Assembly (NCBI GenBank): GCA_947501845.1
Contig: CANMXP010000022.1
Location: 27,705 to 91,704, forward strand
Origin: an uncultured Flavobacteriaceae bacterium
GTDB taxonomy: Bacteria > Bacteroidota > Bacteroidia > Flavobacteriales > Flavobacteriaceae
DNA: 64,000 nt
Direction: 5' to 3'
Positions 48,399 through 56,526 of this stretch are shown here, one piece after another; the stretch's first letter is position 1, and every line of letters starts with the position of its first letter. The notes under the pieces are model-generated. The model was not told the origin of the DNA and searched no databases. It saw nothing but the letters and a program-made list of their open reading frames with translations. The translations under genes and the position numbers were made by a program.

Positions 48399-48743
48399 AT
48401 GGAAACATTAAAATTTGAAAATCTGCCAAACGCAGTCGCTGAACTTCAAAAAGGACAAAGCGAAATTTTAGCCTTACTACTTAACAAGGCTGAACCACAA
48501 CCCGAACCCGACAACCCTTTAAGTATTAAAGAAGTTGCAAAACTTACAGGCTTAACCGTTCCCACCTTATACGGTTACGTTCAGCGTAACGAAATACCTT
48601 TTTATAAAAAAGGAAACCGACTTTATTTTTTCAAATCTGAAATTTTAGAAAACTGGATAAAAACAGGAAAGCAGAAAACTTTAAAAGAGTTGGAAGCTGA
48701 TGCAGAAGAATATTTGTCTAATAAAAATAAAGGGTTGAAATAA
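48399..48743 (+). CDS. Excisionase-family helix-turn-helix protein
   Basis: A 114-aa protein whose residues 42-90 form an excisionase/MerR-like HTH (LSIKEVAKLTGLTVPTLYGYVQRNEIPFYKKGNRLYF). The N-terminus is a short helical segment. It is probably a DNA-binding regulator or accessory factor for the replication genes that follow; the next gene starts on its stop codon (TAATG overlap), implying translational coupling. Confidence 0.8.
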   Translation: METLKFENLPNAVAELQKGQSEILALLLNKAEPQPEPDNPLSIKEVAKLTGLTVPTLYGYVQRNEIPFYKKGNRLYFFKSEILENWIKTGKQKTLKELEADAEEYLSNKNKGLK

Positions 48744-49168
48744 TGGAAAACCACGATAACAACCCGAATAAAAGACAAGCGCAAGATACGCATAAAATCG
48801 GACAACTAAAAGACTTTGTTAAGCAGTCAAAATACATTGATATTAAAGAACAACCGAATATTTGTAAGCAGTTTGGTTTACCTTTTTTAAGATACATATT
48901 TCAAGATGAGTACCGTAATAGGTTCTATGAATATTTGAATCACCACACAACTACAGTAGCAAGTGTTTTTAAGGCTACTGGAATACCTGAAAAGTATTTA
49001 TGCCAATGCAAAGCTTATTATGAAAGTAGAAACCTTTTAAAAGTGGTTACAATTGGTAGATGCCCTACAACTGGTTCTAACAATGTTCAATTTTTAACTA
49101 CAAACGAAAACCTTTTAAAAACCATAAAGGGTTTTAATCCTGATAACCAATTAAGCTTATTTAAGTAA
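48743..49168 (+). CDS. Unknown 141-aa island protein
   Basis: A soluble protein starting on the stop codon of the HTH gene and overlapping the primase/helicase start by one base. FEATURES seen: a basic, helical middle part (YIFQDEYRNRFYEYLNHHTTT) and TGIPEKYLCQCKAYYESRNLL, which looks like a winged-helix-type DNA-binding segment. Coupled translation with the primase suggests a replication role. No family recognised. Confidence 0.6.
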   Translation: MENHDNNPNKRQAQDTHKIGQLKDFVKQSKYIDIKEQPNICKQFGLPFLRYIFQDEYRNRFYEYLNHHTTTVASVFKATGIPEKYLCQCKAYYESRNLLKVVTIGRCPTTGSNNVQFLTTNENLLKTIKGFNPDNQLSLFK

Positions 49169-50640
49169 TGAAAACAGGTAAAACAAACATAGGTATTGAC
49201 GAGATATTAAACGAAACTAAAAGCCTTTTAGAAGCTGTAAAAATGGATAAAGAAAACCTAAAGCAAAACCACGTTGAGAATATTCTAAATGAAATGCTTA
49301 AATACATCGAGCCAGTAAATTTTAGGGAATATTGCAAACTGGATAACGATAAGGACAAACTACAAAAGAAACATTATTTAGTAGCTTGTATTGAGTTACT
49401 ACTAAAGACTGTAAACAATAACGGGTTTAGTCTTTGTCGTAAAAGTGAGTTTATCTATTTGTTTAATACCGAATACTGGAAAAATGTAAGCGATGAGGTT
49501 TTTAAAGACTTTTTAGGCGATGTTGCTCTTAAAATGGGAGTAGATAAGTTTGATGCTAAGCACCACCTTTTTAAAGACGAATTGTATAAACAGTTTATTG
49601 CAGATGCAGGACTTAAAGAGATTAAGCCAACAAACGGAACTACTTTAATAAACCTCAACAATGGCACTTTTGAAATAACACCAAAGAAACAGTTTTTAAG
49701 CCCCTTTAAGAAGTCCGATTTTTTAACCTATCAACTACCCTTTGCTTATGATAGTGAAGCAACAGCACCACAGTTTAAAAAGTTTTTAGATGAGGTTTTG
49801 CCCGAACCCGAATTACAAAACATACTTGCAGAATATTTAGGCTATATTTTTGTAAAGAACAGCGTTTTAAAACTCGAAAAGGTTTTATTGTTATTTGGTA
49901 CTGGAGCAAATGGTAAGAGTGTTTTATTTGAGGTGCTTATGGCTTTGTTAGGTACTCAAAATGTTGCAAACTATTCTTTGCAGTCCTTAACGGCTGAAAA
50001 CGGTAATTCAAGGGCTATGTTGGTAAACAAACTACTTAACTATGCAAGTGAGATTAATGGCAAACTGGAAAGTAATATTTTTAAGCTTCTTATTTCAGGC
50101 GAACCAGTAGAAGCAAGATTATTGTATAAGAATACGCAAATCATTTCAGAATATGCGAGGTTTATGTTTAACTGTAATGAGTTGCCTAAAGAAGTTGAGA
50201 ATACAAACGCCTTTTTTCGCAGGTTTATAATCTTACCTTTTAGAGTTACCATACCACCAAACAAACAAGACAAAGAACTTTCACAGCGTATTATTGAAAG
50301 TGAATTATCGGGCGTGTTTAACTGGGTACTAAATGGCTTAACCCGACTACTCAAAAATAAAGACTTTACACAAAGTAGTATAGTTCAAAATGAAGTATTA
50401 CAATACCAAAAGGAAAGCGATAGCGTAATGATGTTTTTAGAAGATGAAAACTACATAAGTTCAGTCGAGTACGACAGACCGTTAAAAGATGTTTATTCAG
50501 AATATAAAACCTATTGTTTAGATAGTGGTTACCGTTTGTGTTCCAATCGTACATTTTCAAGTCGATTAAGAAAAAACGGCTTTACAGTTGAACGCAAATC
50601 TTATGGTAATGCTGTTTATGTTGAAAGACAATTAATGTAG
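49168..50640 (+). CDS. P4-type phage/plasmid primase-helicase (D5/SF3 family)
   Basis: A 490-aa replication protein. Residues 100-225 correspond to the D5_N domain. An SF3 helicase follows with Walker A FGTGANGKS (243-251), a Walker B-like region around SEINGKLESNIFK and sensor-like FMFNCNELPKEVE with FFRRFIILPF. The C-terminus is a winged-helix-like domain (DSGYRLCSNRTFSSRLRKNGF). The enzyme likely unwinds and primes the element's own origin after excision, as in P4-like satellites. It is shorter than primase-helicase fusions, and the primase part may be supplied by the next gene. Confidence 0.87.
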   Translation: MKTGKTNIGIDEILNETKSLLEAVKMDKENLKQNHVENILNEMLKYIEPVNFREYCKLDNDKDKLQKKHYLVACIELLLKTVNNNGFSLCRKSEFIYLFNTEYWKNVSDEVFKDFLGDVALKMGVDKFDAKHHLFKDELYKQFIADAGLKEIKPTNGTTLINLNNGTFEITPKKQFLSPFKKSDFLTYQLPFAYDSEATAPQFKKFLDEVLPEPELQNILAEYLGYIFVKNSVLKLEKVLLLFGTGANGKSVLFEVLMALLGTQNVANYSLQSLTAENGNSRAMLVNKLLNYASEINGKLESNIFKLLISGEPVEARLLYKNTQIISEYARFMFNCNELPKEVENTNAFFRRFIILPFRVTIPPNKQDKELSQRIIESELSGVFNWVLNGLTRLLKNKDFTQSSIVQNEVLQYQKESDSVMMFLEDENYISSVEYDRPLKDVYSEYKTYCLDSGYRLCSNRTFSSRLRKNGFTVERKSYGNAVYVERQLM

Positions 50641-50684
50641 ATAGTGTATCAAATGTACCTCTAAAAAAAAGAAAATTTAGCAGT

Positions 50685-51614
50685 ATGAATGGTTACCGAT
50701 ACATATTAGAACCATACAACGGAATGAAAACCCGTTACCATTGTCCTAATTGCAATAAAAAAGGAGTGTTTACTAAATACATTGATTTACATACCAATGA
50801 GTATTTAAACGATGTAGTAGGTAAGTGTAACAGACTTGTAAAGTGTGGTTATCATTATAAGCCAAAACAATATTTTGACGATAATAATATTTCATTTGAT
50901 ACCTCAATCAACTGCAAGGTTACTACAAGGGTAAAACCAAAACCCAAAATCAGTTTTATTGATGTTGAGGTTATGCGTAAAAGTAAAGCCAGTAAAAGCC
51001 CTAATTACTTTATTGATTATTTAGCTATACTTTGGGATTATAATACAGCTTATTATTTAGCAGATAAATACAATATTGGTACTTCTAAATTTTGGCAAGG
51101 TGCAACCGTATTTTGGCAAGTAGATAAAAAGAACAATGCTAGAAGTGGAAAAATAATGTTATACAACGCTTTTAACGGCAAAAGGGTAAAAGAGCCTTAC
51201 AACCATATTAACTGGGTGCATAAGGCTTTAAAACTTGACAGCTTCAATTTAGAACAATGTTACTTTGGCGAACACCTTTTAAATGAAGATGCCAGTAAAC
51301 CCGTTGCCATAGTTGAAAGCGAAAAAACGGCAATTATTTCAAGTGTGTATTTGCCCGAATTTATTTGGTTAGCGTGTGGTAGTGCTAACAACCTCAACGA
51401 AACAAAAACCAAAGTATTAAAAGGGCGTAACGTGGTACTGTTTCCCGACCTTAAATGTTTTGATTTATGGAATGATAAAATACCACAACTTACCAGTTTA
51501 GCAACCTTTAGAACCTCAACACTTTTAAAAGACAAGGCAACAGAACCCGAAAAAGACCAGGGTTTAGATATTGCAGATTATTTAATTAAAATACAATGTT
51601 CCCTAAAGATTTAG
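50685..51614 (+). CDS. DUF6371/TOPRIM primase-like protein
   Basis: A 309-aa protein. The N-terminus has a zinc-ribbon-like segment (YHCPNCNKKG, then KCGYHYKP) and residues 100-180 are a DUF6371-type middle. PVAIVESEKTAIISS (near residue 205) plus LFPDLKCFDLW form a degenerate TOPRIM fold as in DnaG-type primases. It would synthesise primers for, or otherwise assist, the helicase encoded just upstream. The pairing is common in Bacteroidota mobile elements. Confidence 0.78.
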   Translation: MNGYRYILEPYNGMKTRYHCPNCNKKGVFTKYIDLHTNEYLNDVVGKCNRLVKCGYHYKPKQYFDDNNISFDTSINCKVTTRVKPKPKISFIDVEVMRKSKASKSPNYFIDYLAILWDYNTAYYLADKYNIGTSKFWQGATVFWQVDKKNNARSGKIMLYNAFNGKRVKEPYNHINWVHKALKLDSFNLEQCYFGEHLLNEDASKPVAIVESEKTAIISSVYLPEFIWLACGSANNLNETKTKVLKGRNVVLFPDLKCFDLWNDKIPQLTSLATFRTSTLLKDKATEPEKDQGLDIADYLIKIQCSLKI

Positions 51615-51632
51615 GTTTGAAAAAATTTAAAA

Positions 51633-52229
51633 ATGCCAAAACCTTACACAGCACCTTTACTAATAAACCAAGAAAAAACACTAACTACTGGTTATTTGTC
51701 GAAGTGTGGCTACTTTAAAACTGATTGTATAGCAACTGGTTCAACTGGTTGGACTTCAAATAAATCAAAGGATTTAGATATTTTAATTACAGTAATAATG
51801 CAAAAAGAAAATGAAAGGGTTGTATTGAGTTATAATGATTTTAATGATAGTCCAGTTGAGCAAATTATTTATTTAGAATCTAAACCCTCTAATTTAGGAA
51901 AAGGTTTAATTTGGTTTTTTATTTGTCCGTTTACTGGAACTATTTGTAGAAACTTAATATTTGTCAATAATAGATTTATGCATCGTAGTAACCTAGTTAA
52001 TGCAATGTATAGCATACAGGCAGAAAGTAAATATTGGCGTAAAATGTTCCAATTACAACCTAATATTCCAACAACCCAAAAGATACTTGACGAGCCAAAT
52101 AAAAAATATTACAAAAAATACTATAAAGGCGAAATAACTAAACGTTACAAAAAGCACTTAATCACACTTCAGAAATGGATTAATAGCAGTAGCGAACGTA
52201 GTCAATTATTAAAGAAACATTTCTACTAA
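51633..52229 (+). CDS. Unknown 198-aa island protein, paralogue 1
   Basis: Begins MPKPYTAPLL. A central block, SKPSNLGKGLIWFFICPFTG, then CRNLIFVNNRFMHRSNLV and SIQAESKYWRKM, is shared with the following gene, which has the same length. The Cys residues around FICPFTGTICR could bind a metal. The C-terminus is lysine-rich (KKYYKKYYKGEITKRYKKH), suggesting nucleic-acid contact. No family recognised. Confidence 0.55.
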   Translation: MPKPYTAPLLINQEKTLTTGYLSKCGYFKTDCIATGSTGWTSNKSKDLDILITVIMQKENERVVLSYNDFNDSPVEQIIYLESKPSNLGKGLIWFFICPFTGTICRNLIFVNNRFMHRSNLVNAMYSIQAESKYWRKMFQLQPNIPTTQKILDEPNKKYYKKYYKGEITKRYKKHLITLQKWINSSSERSQLLKKHFY

Positions 52230-52245
52230 TATAAAATTTAGCATA

Positions 52246-52842
52246 ATGCCAAAACCTCATTCGCTGCCTTATTTATTTGATGAATTAAAAAACATTAGCA
52301 TTTCTAATTTGATAAAATGGAAGTACTTAGAAAAAGGTACTTCAAAAAGTGGAGTAATAACGTGGAGTAATAGATATAATGAAGTTACAAGCCGTATTAA
52401 TATCAAGGTTACTTTTAATGATAATGAACAAACCTTGATACTTGATTATAAATGTGAAGATGAGGTTTATAATGTTACTGTTTATTTAGAATCATTACCC
52501 TCTAATTTAGGAAAGGGCGAAGTATGGTATTTTATTTGTCCTTATACGGGTAAAAGATGCAGAATATTACATTTGATTTGTGGTAAGTTTATACACCGTT
52601 CAGCCTTAAAAAGTGGAATGTACTCAAAACAAACTCATAGTAAAAAGTGGAGAAAAATGGAAAAAACTTATGGTTGTTATTTTGATAATGATAAACACTA
52701 TAAAGAATTACATAGCAAGCATTTTAAAAGATATTATAATGGTAAACCTACCAAACGTTATTTAAAATTAATGGAACAAATTAATAGAGCTGAACGCTTT
52801 TCGGCTACTGATATTGAGCGGTTATTAATATTAGGGTGTTAA
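52246..52842 (+). CDS. Unknown 198-aa island protein, paralogue 2
   Basis: Begins MPKPHSLPYL, 16 bp after paralogue 1. The shared block reads LPSNLGKGEVWYFICPYTGK, then CRILHLICGKFIHRSALKSG and YSKQTHSKKWRKM, and the basic C-terminus (HFKRYYNGKPTKRYLK) is kept. Strong divergence outside these blocks points to an old duplication with separate roles. Function unknown. Confidence 0.55.
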   Translation: MPKPHSLPYLFDELKNISISNLIKWKYLEKGTSKSGVITWSNRYNEVTSRINIKVTFNDNEQTLILDYKCEDEVYNVTVYLESLPSNLGKGEVWYFICPYTGKRCRILHLICGKFIHRSALKSGMYSKQTHSKKWRKMEKTYGCYFDNDKHYKELHSKHFKRYYNGKPTKRYLKLMEQINRAERFSATDIERLLILGC

Positions 52843-52863
52843 TTTTGTTGTATAAAATGTAAT

Positions 52864-52898
52864 TTTGTTTTGTTTTTCAAAATTTGGTATTATCTTTG
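52864..52898 (+). promoter_or_regulatory. Putative promoter of the toxin-antitoxin pair
   Basis: TTTG (52864-52867) and TATCTTTG (52891-52898) match the Bacteroidota -33 and -7 elements with a 23-bp spacer. The -7 ends 25 nt before the toxin ATG. Confidence 0.5.
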
Positions 52899-52923
52899 CG
52901 TAACATTAATTGAAGTTTAATTT

Positions 52924-53220
52924 ATGCGAATAGTTACCTATAAAAGAATACTGGAGTTTTCAAAAAAGTATGCAGATGCCGAAAACCCTTTAAACTTTTG
53001 GTATCATACTGTAACCGTAAAAGAATGGAATAACCTCAACGAAATTAAACAAACCTTTAATAGTGTTGATTATGTAGGTAACAACCGATATGTATTCAAT
53101 ATTAAAGGAAATGATTATAGACTGGTTGCTATTATTTCGTTCAATGCTAAAAAGGTTTACATACGGTTTATAGGTACACATTCGGAATACGATAAGATTA
53201 AAGACATTAAAAACATTTAG
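52924..53220 (+). CDS. HigB-type mRNA interferase toxin
   Basis: A 98-aa toxin of the HigB family (RelE fold), which cuts ribosome-bound mRNA. The pattern matches: ILEFSKKYADAENPLNFWY, then FNSVDYVGNNRYVFNIKGNDYRLVAIISF and KVYIRFIGTHSEYDKI. The gene is followed 2 bp later by an Xre antitoxin, the toxin-first order typical of HigBA. It sits just inside the right end of the island and may stabilise it. Confidence 0.92.
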   Translation: MRIVTYKRILEFSKKYADAENPLNFWYHTVTVKEWNNLNEIKQTFNSVDYVGNNRYVFNIKGNDYRLVAIISFNAKKVYIRFIGTHSEYDKIKDIKNI

Positions 53221-53222
53221 TT

Positions 53223-53582
53223 ATGATACAAACAGAAAAAGAATATAACGCTATTGTAGAACGTATCGAAATACTTTTACAAGATACTGACAACATCGAG
53301 AACACCGAAGCTAAAGGCTATATTGAATTAAATGTATTATCCGACCTCGTCGCAGATTATGAGGAGCGAACCTATCCAGTACAAAAACCCTCATTGGTTG
53401 AGGTTGTTAAAATGCGTATGGCTGAAATGGGCTTGAACCAAAAGCGCCTATCTGAACTTTTAGGAGTAAGCACGTCAAGAATAAGTGAATATTTAACAGG
53501 CAAAAGCGAACCGACTTTAAAAGTAGCAAGGGAAATAAGCAAAAAATTAAGTATTGATGCTTCTATTGTTTTGGGTGTTTAG
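53223..53582 (+). CDS. HigA-type antitoxin with Xre HTH
   Basis: A 119-aa protein. Residues 60-117 are a Cro/C1-type HTH (MRMAEMGLNQKRLSELLGVSTSRISEYLTGKSEPTLKVAREISKKL). It would neutralise HigB and repress the shared promoter. It belongs to the longer HigA type with an N-terminal acidic helical segment. A terminator follows. Confidence 0.92.
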   Translation: MIQTEKEYNAIVERIEILLQDTDNIENTEAKGYIELNVLSDLVADYEERTYPVQKPSLVEVVKMRMAEMGLNQKRLSELLGVSTSRISEYLTGKSEPTLKVAREISKKLSIDASIVLGV

Positions 53583-53605
53583 AACTTAGATAAATTTATA
53601 ATATT

Positions 53606-53633
53606 AGGGTGTAAAGAAATTTGCACCCTTTTT
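53606..53633 (+). terminator. Rho-independent terminator of higBA
   Basis: AGGGTGTAAA-GAAA-TTTGCACCCT with one G-U pair, followed by five T residues, 23 bp past the antitoxin stop. Confidence 0.85.
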
Positions 53634-53842
53634 ATTTCATGTAGTAAGTGTATCAAATGCACCTTTAAAAACAAAAAAATATAAGGTTGAAATGTTAGGG
53701 AATATCTTTGTTACTTCCCGAAAAACATTTAAGAAACTTCCCAACGGGAATTTTAACGAAAAAGTGGGTTTTATGTTCGGTTTTGTACCTTATTTGTACC
53801 TCAATAATATTAAATCCTTATAAACATTGATAAAATATATTT
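53634..53842. other. Right-end region of the island
   Basis: No gene. TTTGTACCT at 53782-53790 and 53793-53801 match the left-end putative arm sites. GTTACTTCCCG at 53710-53720 is an inverted partial copy of the attachment core. GTGTATCAAATG-C-ACCT near 53648 repeats a sequence found at 50644. Confidence 0.5.
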
Positions 53843-53858
53843 TGTATCGGGAAGTAAC
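53843..53858 (+). other. Attachment site attR
   Basis: TGTATCGGGAAGTAAC, identical to the mnmE-overlapping copy at 45141-45156; it marks the right border of the integrated element. Confidence 0.88.
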
Positions 53859-54291
53859 TAGTGCAAACTATATCAAATTAAATCAACATAATTGTCTTAT
53901 AATCAATAATTTATAATTATTTTCAGCAATGAGGAGTATTTTATATATCCATAGAAAGAGCTTACCAAAATAAATCGTAAAAGAGAATAAGAAAGAAAGA
54001 GGAAAAACCGATGCTTAAATTTGATGTTAAATAAAGAGCAACTATCCATAAACCCTATTTTAGCAGTTTTAATAAGCTTTAAAAGAGGCCTAAAATCTAG
54101 TGACACCGACATAGCCCTTTTTTAACTATAATTCAACATTTTTACTAGATTTAGACTATTTTACTATTCTCTATTATTGCATTTAATCCCTTCTTCGTCC
54201 CACTTTAAACCAGATTCAACACTTTTTTTAGAAAAATTTATATCAACAATTCATCTTTGGACTAAGTAAGCCTAAGTAAAAATATAAATTT
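53859..54291. other. Non-coding stretch right of the island
   Basis: 433 bases without a supported gene. A short minus-strand frame (53903-54112) lacks any recognisable feature. The sequence is AT-rich and no clear repeat or -7 element was seen, apart from the near-match CATCTTTG about 45 nt before the next ATG. Confidence 0.4.
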
Positions 54292-54672
54292 ATGGAATGT
54301 ACTACAATTGAATTGACAAATACAGAAAAGTACTTTTTAAGATTATCGGTTCTCAATTTAGATAATCAATTTATTACAGATTTTCTGTCACTTAGAAAGA
54401 AAGATTTAAGTCAAATAAAAAAGACCTTAAAAATAAAGTTTAATACTAAAAATTGGGTTACTTTAATACAGAAAGCCTTTGAACTTGGGGTTTTAAAAGA
54501 ACAAGATTATGTTGATTCAACAGTAAAAAAAATAGCCTTAGAGTATGCGTCAAAAATCATTAATGATTTTAAAGATGTACCCTACGACTATAAACTTCCT
54601 CAGAGTACATTACTTGATTTTGATTATACAGTTACGAATACATTAAAACAAATGAAAATTGCTTTAAAATGA
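54292..54672 (+). CDS. LuxR-like HTH small protein, copy 1
   Basis: A 126-aa protein whose residues 8-65 resemble the GerE/LuxR helix-turn-helix in spacing: LTNTEKYFLRLSVLNLDNQFITDFLSL, then KIKFNTKNWVTLIQKAFELGVL. The classical SxxTVxxH recognition helix is degenerate. A helical C-terminal tail follows. It overlaps the next, related gene by 4 bp (ATGA), implying coupled translation. It is probably a DNA-binding regulator of the terpene genes downstream. Confidence 0.55.
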   Translation: MECTTIELTNTEKYFLRLSVLNLDNQFITDFLSLRKKDLSQIKKTLKIKFNTKNWVTLIQKAFELGVLKEQDYVDSTVKKIALEYASKIINDFKDVPYDYKLPQSTLLDFDYTVTNTLKQMKIALK

Positions 54673-55061
54673 TACAATCTCAAACGTTAAAATTATTTAA
54701 TGATAAAGAATTAACCTATCTGAGTCTATCATATCAAGGGGCGAAAAAGAAGGATATCGCTAAAAAATTAAGCTTTAATAACACGAGAGCTCATGCTAAT
54801 ATGGAACGATTTATTTTTGATAAGCTTTCAGTTAATAATTGGTATAATGCCTTTAGACGAGCATTTCATTTACAAGTGCTTAATAGGGAAGATTTTTTAT
54901 CGGTAGATATACAAAAAGAAGCTTCAACAATTTCAACAAAAATTATGGAAATTTTGCACTCTGGAGCAATTAGTGATAAAGAAAAAGAACTGGCAATTTA
55001 TTTGGCCTTATTATCCTTTCAAATTAGGATTGAATATAGTTATCTATTTAAAGAAAAATAG
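54669..55061 (+). CDS. LuxR-like HTH small protein, copy 2
   Basis: A 130-aa paralogue of the preceding protein, with the same layout: ELTYLSLSYQGAKKKDIAKKLSF, then FDKLSVNNWYNAFRRAFHLQVLNREDF and a helical tail. KKKDIAKKLSFNNTRAHANMERFIF is closer to a genuine recognition helix than in copy 1. The two probably act as a heteromer. A perfect palindromic terminator follows, so the pair is transcribed separately from the prenyl synthase gene. Confidence 0.55.
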   Translation: MIQSQTLKLFNDKELTYLSLSYQGAKKKDIAKKLSFNNTRAHANMERFIFDKLSVNNWYNAFRRAFHLQVLNREDFLSVDIQKEASTISTKIMEILHSGAISDKEKELAIYLALLSFQIRIEYSYLFKEK

Positions 55062-55086
55062 CAATTAATTCAAATAATGAGAGAAG

Positions 55087-55120
55087 CAGGATTAAATATT
55101 AATATTTAATCCTGTTTTAA
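55087..55120 (+). terminator. Palindromic terminator of the HTH pair
   Basis: CAGGATTAAATATT directly followed by its complement AATATTTAATCCTG, 28 bp of perfect palindrome (55087-55114), then TTTT. Confidence 0.75.
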
Positions 55121-55425
55121 TTTATGGTAGAAAGTAAAAGAAATTTTCTTGCTACTTCATTTGCTTTTACCTTTTCAAATTAAACTTTTTATTTCATTGT
55201 GTACCTCATATCTGGTATTGATTAGAGAGGAAAAATCTAAATTTTGATTATCGCGTAAAATTGTCCATGCCAAATGAAAAATCATCCATGTATTAGAATA
55301 CTTATGTCAGATAGTTTTGTGAATGGATAAGTTAATTAACCGATCCTTAAATTAATAAGTAAAATTTAATTCTAAATTTAACGTTGGTTGTAAGAGTGTT
55401 AATTTAATAACAAAAAAATTAATGC
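55121..55425. other. Promoter-bearing gap before the prenyl synthase
   Basis: 305 bases without a gene. Long AT-tracts and no clear TAnnTTTG element were seen; no repeats. Confidence 0.35.
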
Positions 55426-56325
55426 ATGCCCAATTCTAAAAACTTAACAATAAAAATGGAAAAACTAAAATCTACTCTAACAAGAACAAAATCAAAAATT
55501 GACGCCTCTTTTAAAAACATAAAATTCCCTAACAGTAATATACTGGAATCTACTAATGAAGCTATGCATTACATGCTAAATTTAGGAGATGGAGGTAAAA
55601 GAATTAGACCAGCAATTGTTTATGCTATTTCAGAAGCATTTAATGGGAATGAACAACAAGCATTTGAATTTGCCAAAGCAGTAGAGTTCATTCATACCTA
55701 TACATTAATCATAGATGATATTCAAGATGGAGATATTATGAGAAGAAATGCTCCAACATGCCACATAAAATTTGATGTCAATACAGCTACCTTGGCAGCT
55801 TCAAGGCTTTTTGAAGAAGGATTATATCCATTTCATAAATATTGCGAAAACATAGAACTTTTTCGAGAATTAAATAATCAATTGCATAAAGGTCAATGTG
55901 CAGATTTAAATGCTGAATCATGGAGAGAAGACATGTTATCATTACAGCATTTACAATTTATACACTCAGGTAAAACGAGCGCTTTAATACAGATAGCTAT
56001 TTTAGGGGGGTGTATTGCTAGTAAATTGTCTGAACAGCAAACCAGAAAACTACTGGACTATGGATATTATTTAGGTCTTGCATTTCAAGCCAAAGATGAT
56101 ATTCTTAGTAAGACAGAAACCCCTCAATCATTAGGCAAACGCGCAGGAAAAGAGGCAGACGAAAATAAGCTAACCTATCCATCACTTTTTGGTTCTGTTG
56201 AAAATGCCCAAATAGAAGCTAACAAATTATCAGAAAAGGCAATAGACTGTTTAGGCGAATTTGAAAAAGAAAGCGTAACGGTTTTAGAAGAGCTTGCAAA
56301 ATTTACCGTTCAAAGAAAAAGGTAA
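55426..56325 (+). CDS. Prenyl (farnesyl/geranylgeranyl-type) diphosphate synthase
   Basis: A 299-aa trans-isoprenyl diphosphate synthase. GGKRIRP (56-62) binds isopentenyl diphosphate. The first Asp-rich motif is DDIQD (97-101), followed by Arg106-Arg107. The second is QAKDDILS (221-228), in which the last Asp of DDxxD is Ser; the GKRAGKEADENKLTYP block follows. It is shorter than typical enzymes. The chain length cannot be read from sequence, but the cyclase next door suggests it supplies farnesyl diphosphate. A dedicated copy beside a cyclase is typical of terpenoid clusters. Confidence 0.88.
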   Translation: MPNSKNLTIKMEKLKSTLTRTKSKIDASFKNIKFPNSNILESTNEAMHYMLNLGDGGKRIRPAIVYAISEAFNGNEQQAFEFAKAVEFIHTYTLIIDDIQDGDIMRRNAPTCHIKFDVNTATLAASRLFEEGLYPFHKYCENIELFRELNNQLHKGQCADLNAESWREDMLSLQHLQFIHSGKTSALIQIAILGGCIASKLSEQQTRKLLDYGYYLGLAFQAKDDILSKTETPQSLGKRAGKEADENKLTYPSLFGSVENAQIEANKLSEKAIDCLGEFEKESVTVLEELAKFTVQRKR

Positions 56326-56526
56326 TACCATAAGCTGTTAATAAATGAATCTTAACTATTCTTTTTCTAATGAATAAAAGGTTAAGAAGACCCTCTTCAT
56401 TTAAAAATTCAATCAATAAAAATTAAAATAGTATGAAATGAGCCAGAATAACTAAATGGTAATACCCACCAAAATGTTTAATGGCGAATTACATCTGACC
56501 TATGTAAAACAATAAAATTTAAACAG
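56326..56526. other. Intergenic gap in the terpene locus
   Basis: 201 bases; no gene, terminator or repeat seen. The cyclase may be read through from the prenyl synthase promoter. Confidence 0.3.

Larger units (their letters stand above)
45141..53858 (+). mobile_element. Integrated mobile island at the 3' end of mnmE
   Basis: An 8.7-kb element bounded by the direct repeat TGTATCGGGAAGTAAC (45141-45156 and 53843-53858). Genes in order, all on the plus strand: Zn-finger/HTH excisionase-like, small unknown, tyrosine integrase, unknown 352-aa, HTH excisionase-like, unknown 141-aa, P4-type primase/helicase, DUF6371/TOPRIM primase-like, two paralogous 198-aa unknowns, HigB toxin, HigA antitoxin. 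No capsid, terminase, relaxase or secretion genes are present. This fits a phage-satellite-like or cryptic integrative island; whether it is still mobile is not visible. Confidence 0.88.

Noticed and set aside
45141..53858. Integrative conjugative element
   Set aside because: No relaxase, coupling protein or type IV secretion gene is present, so conjugative transfer is not supported; a satellite-like or cryptic island fits better.
53903..54112. 69-aa minus-strand frame right of the island
   Set aside because: No promoter element, no domain, low-complexity hydrophobic composition; it looks like a chance open frame in AT-rich DNA.
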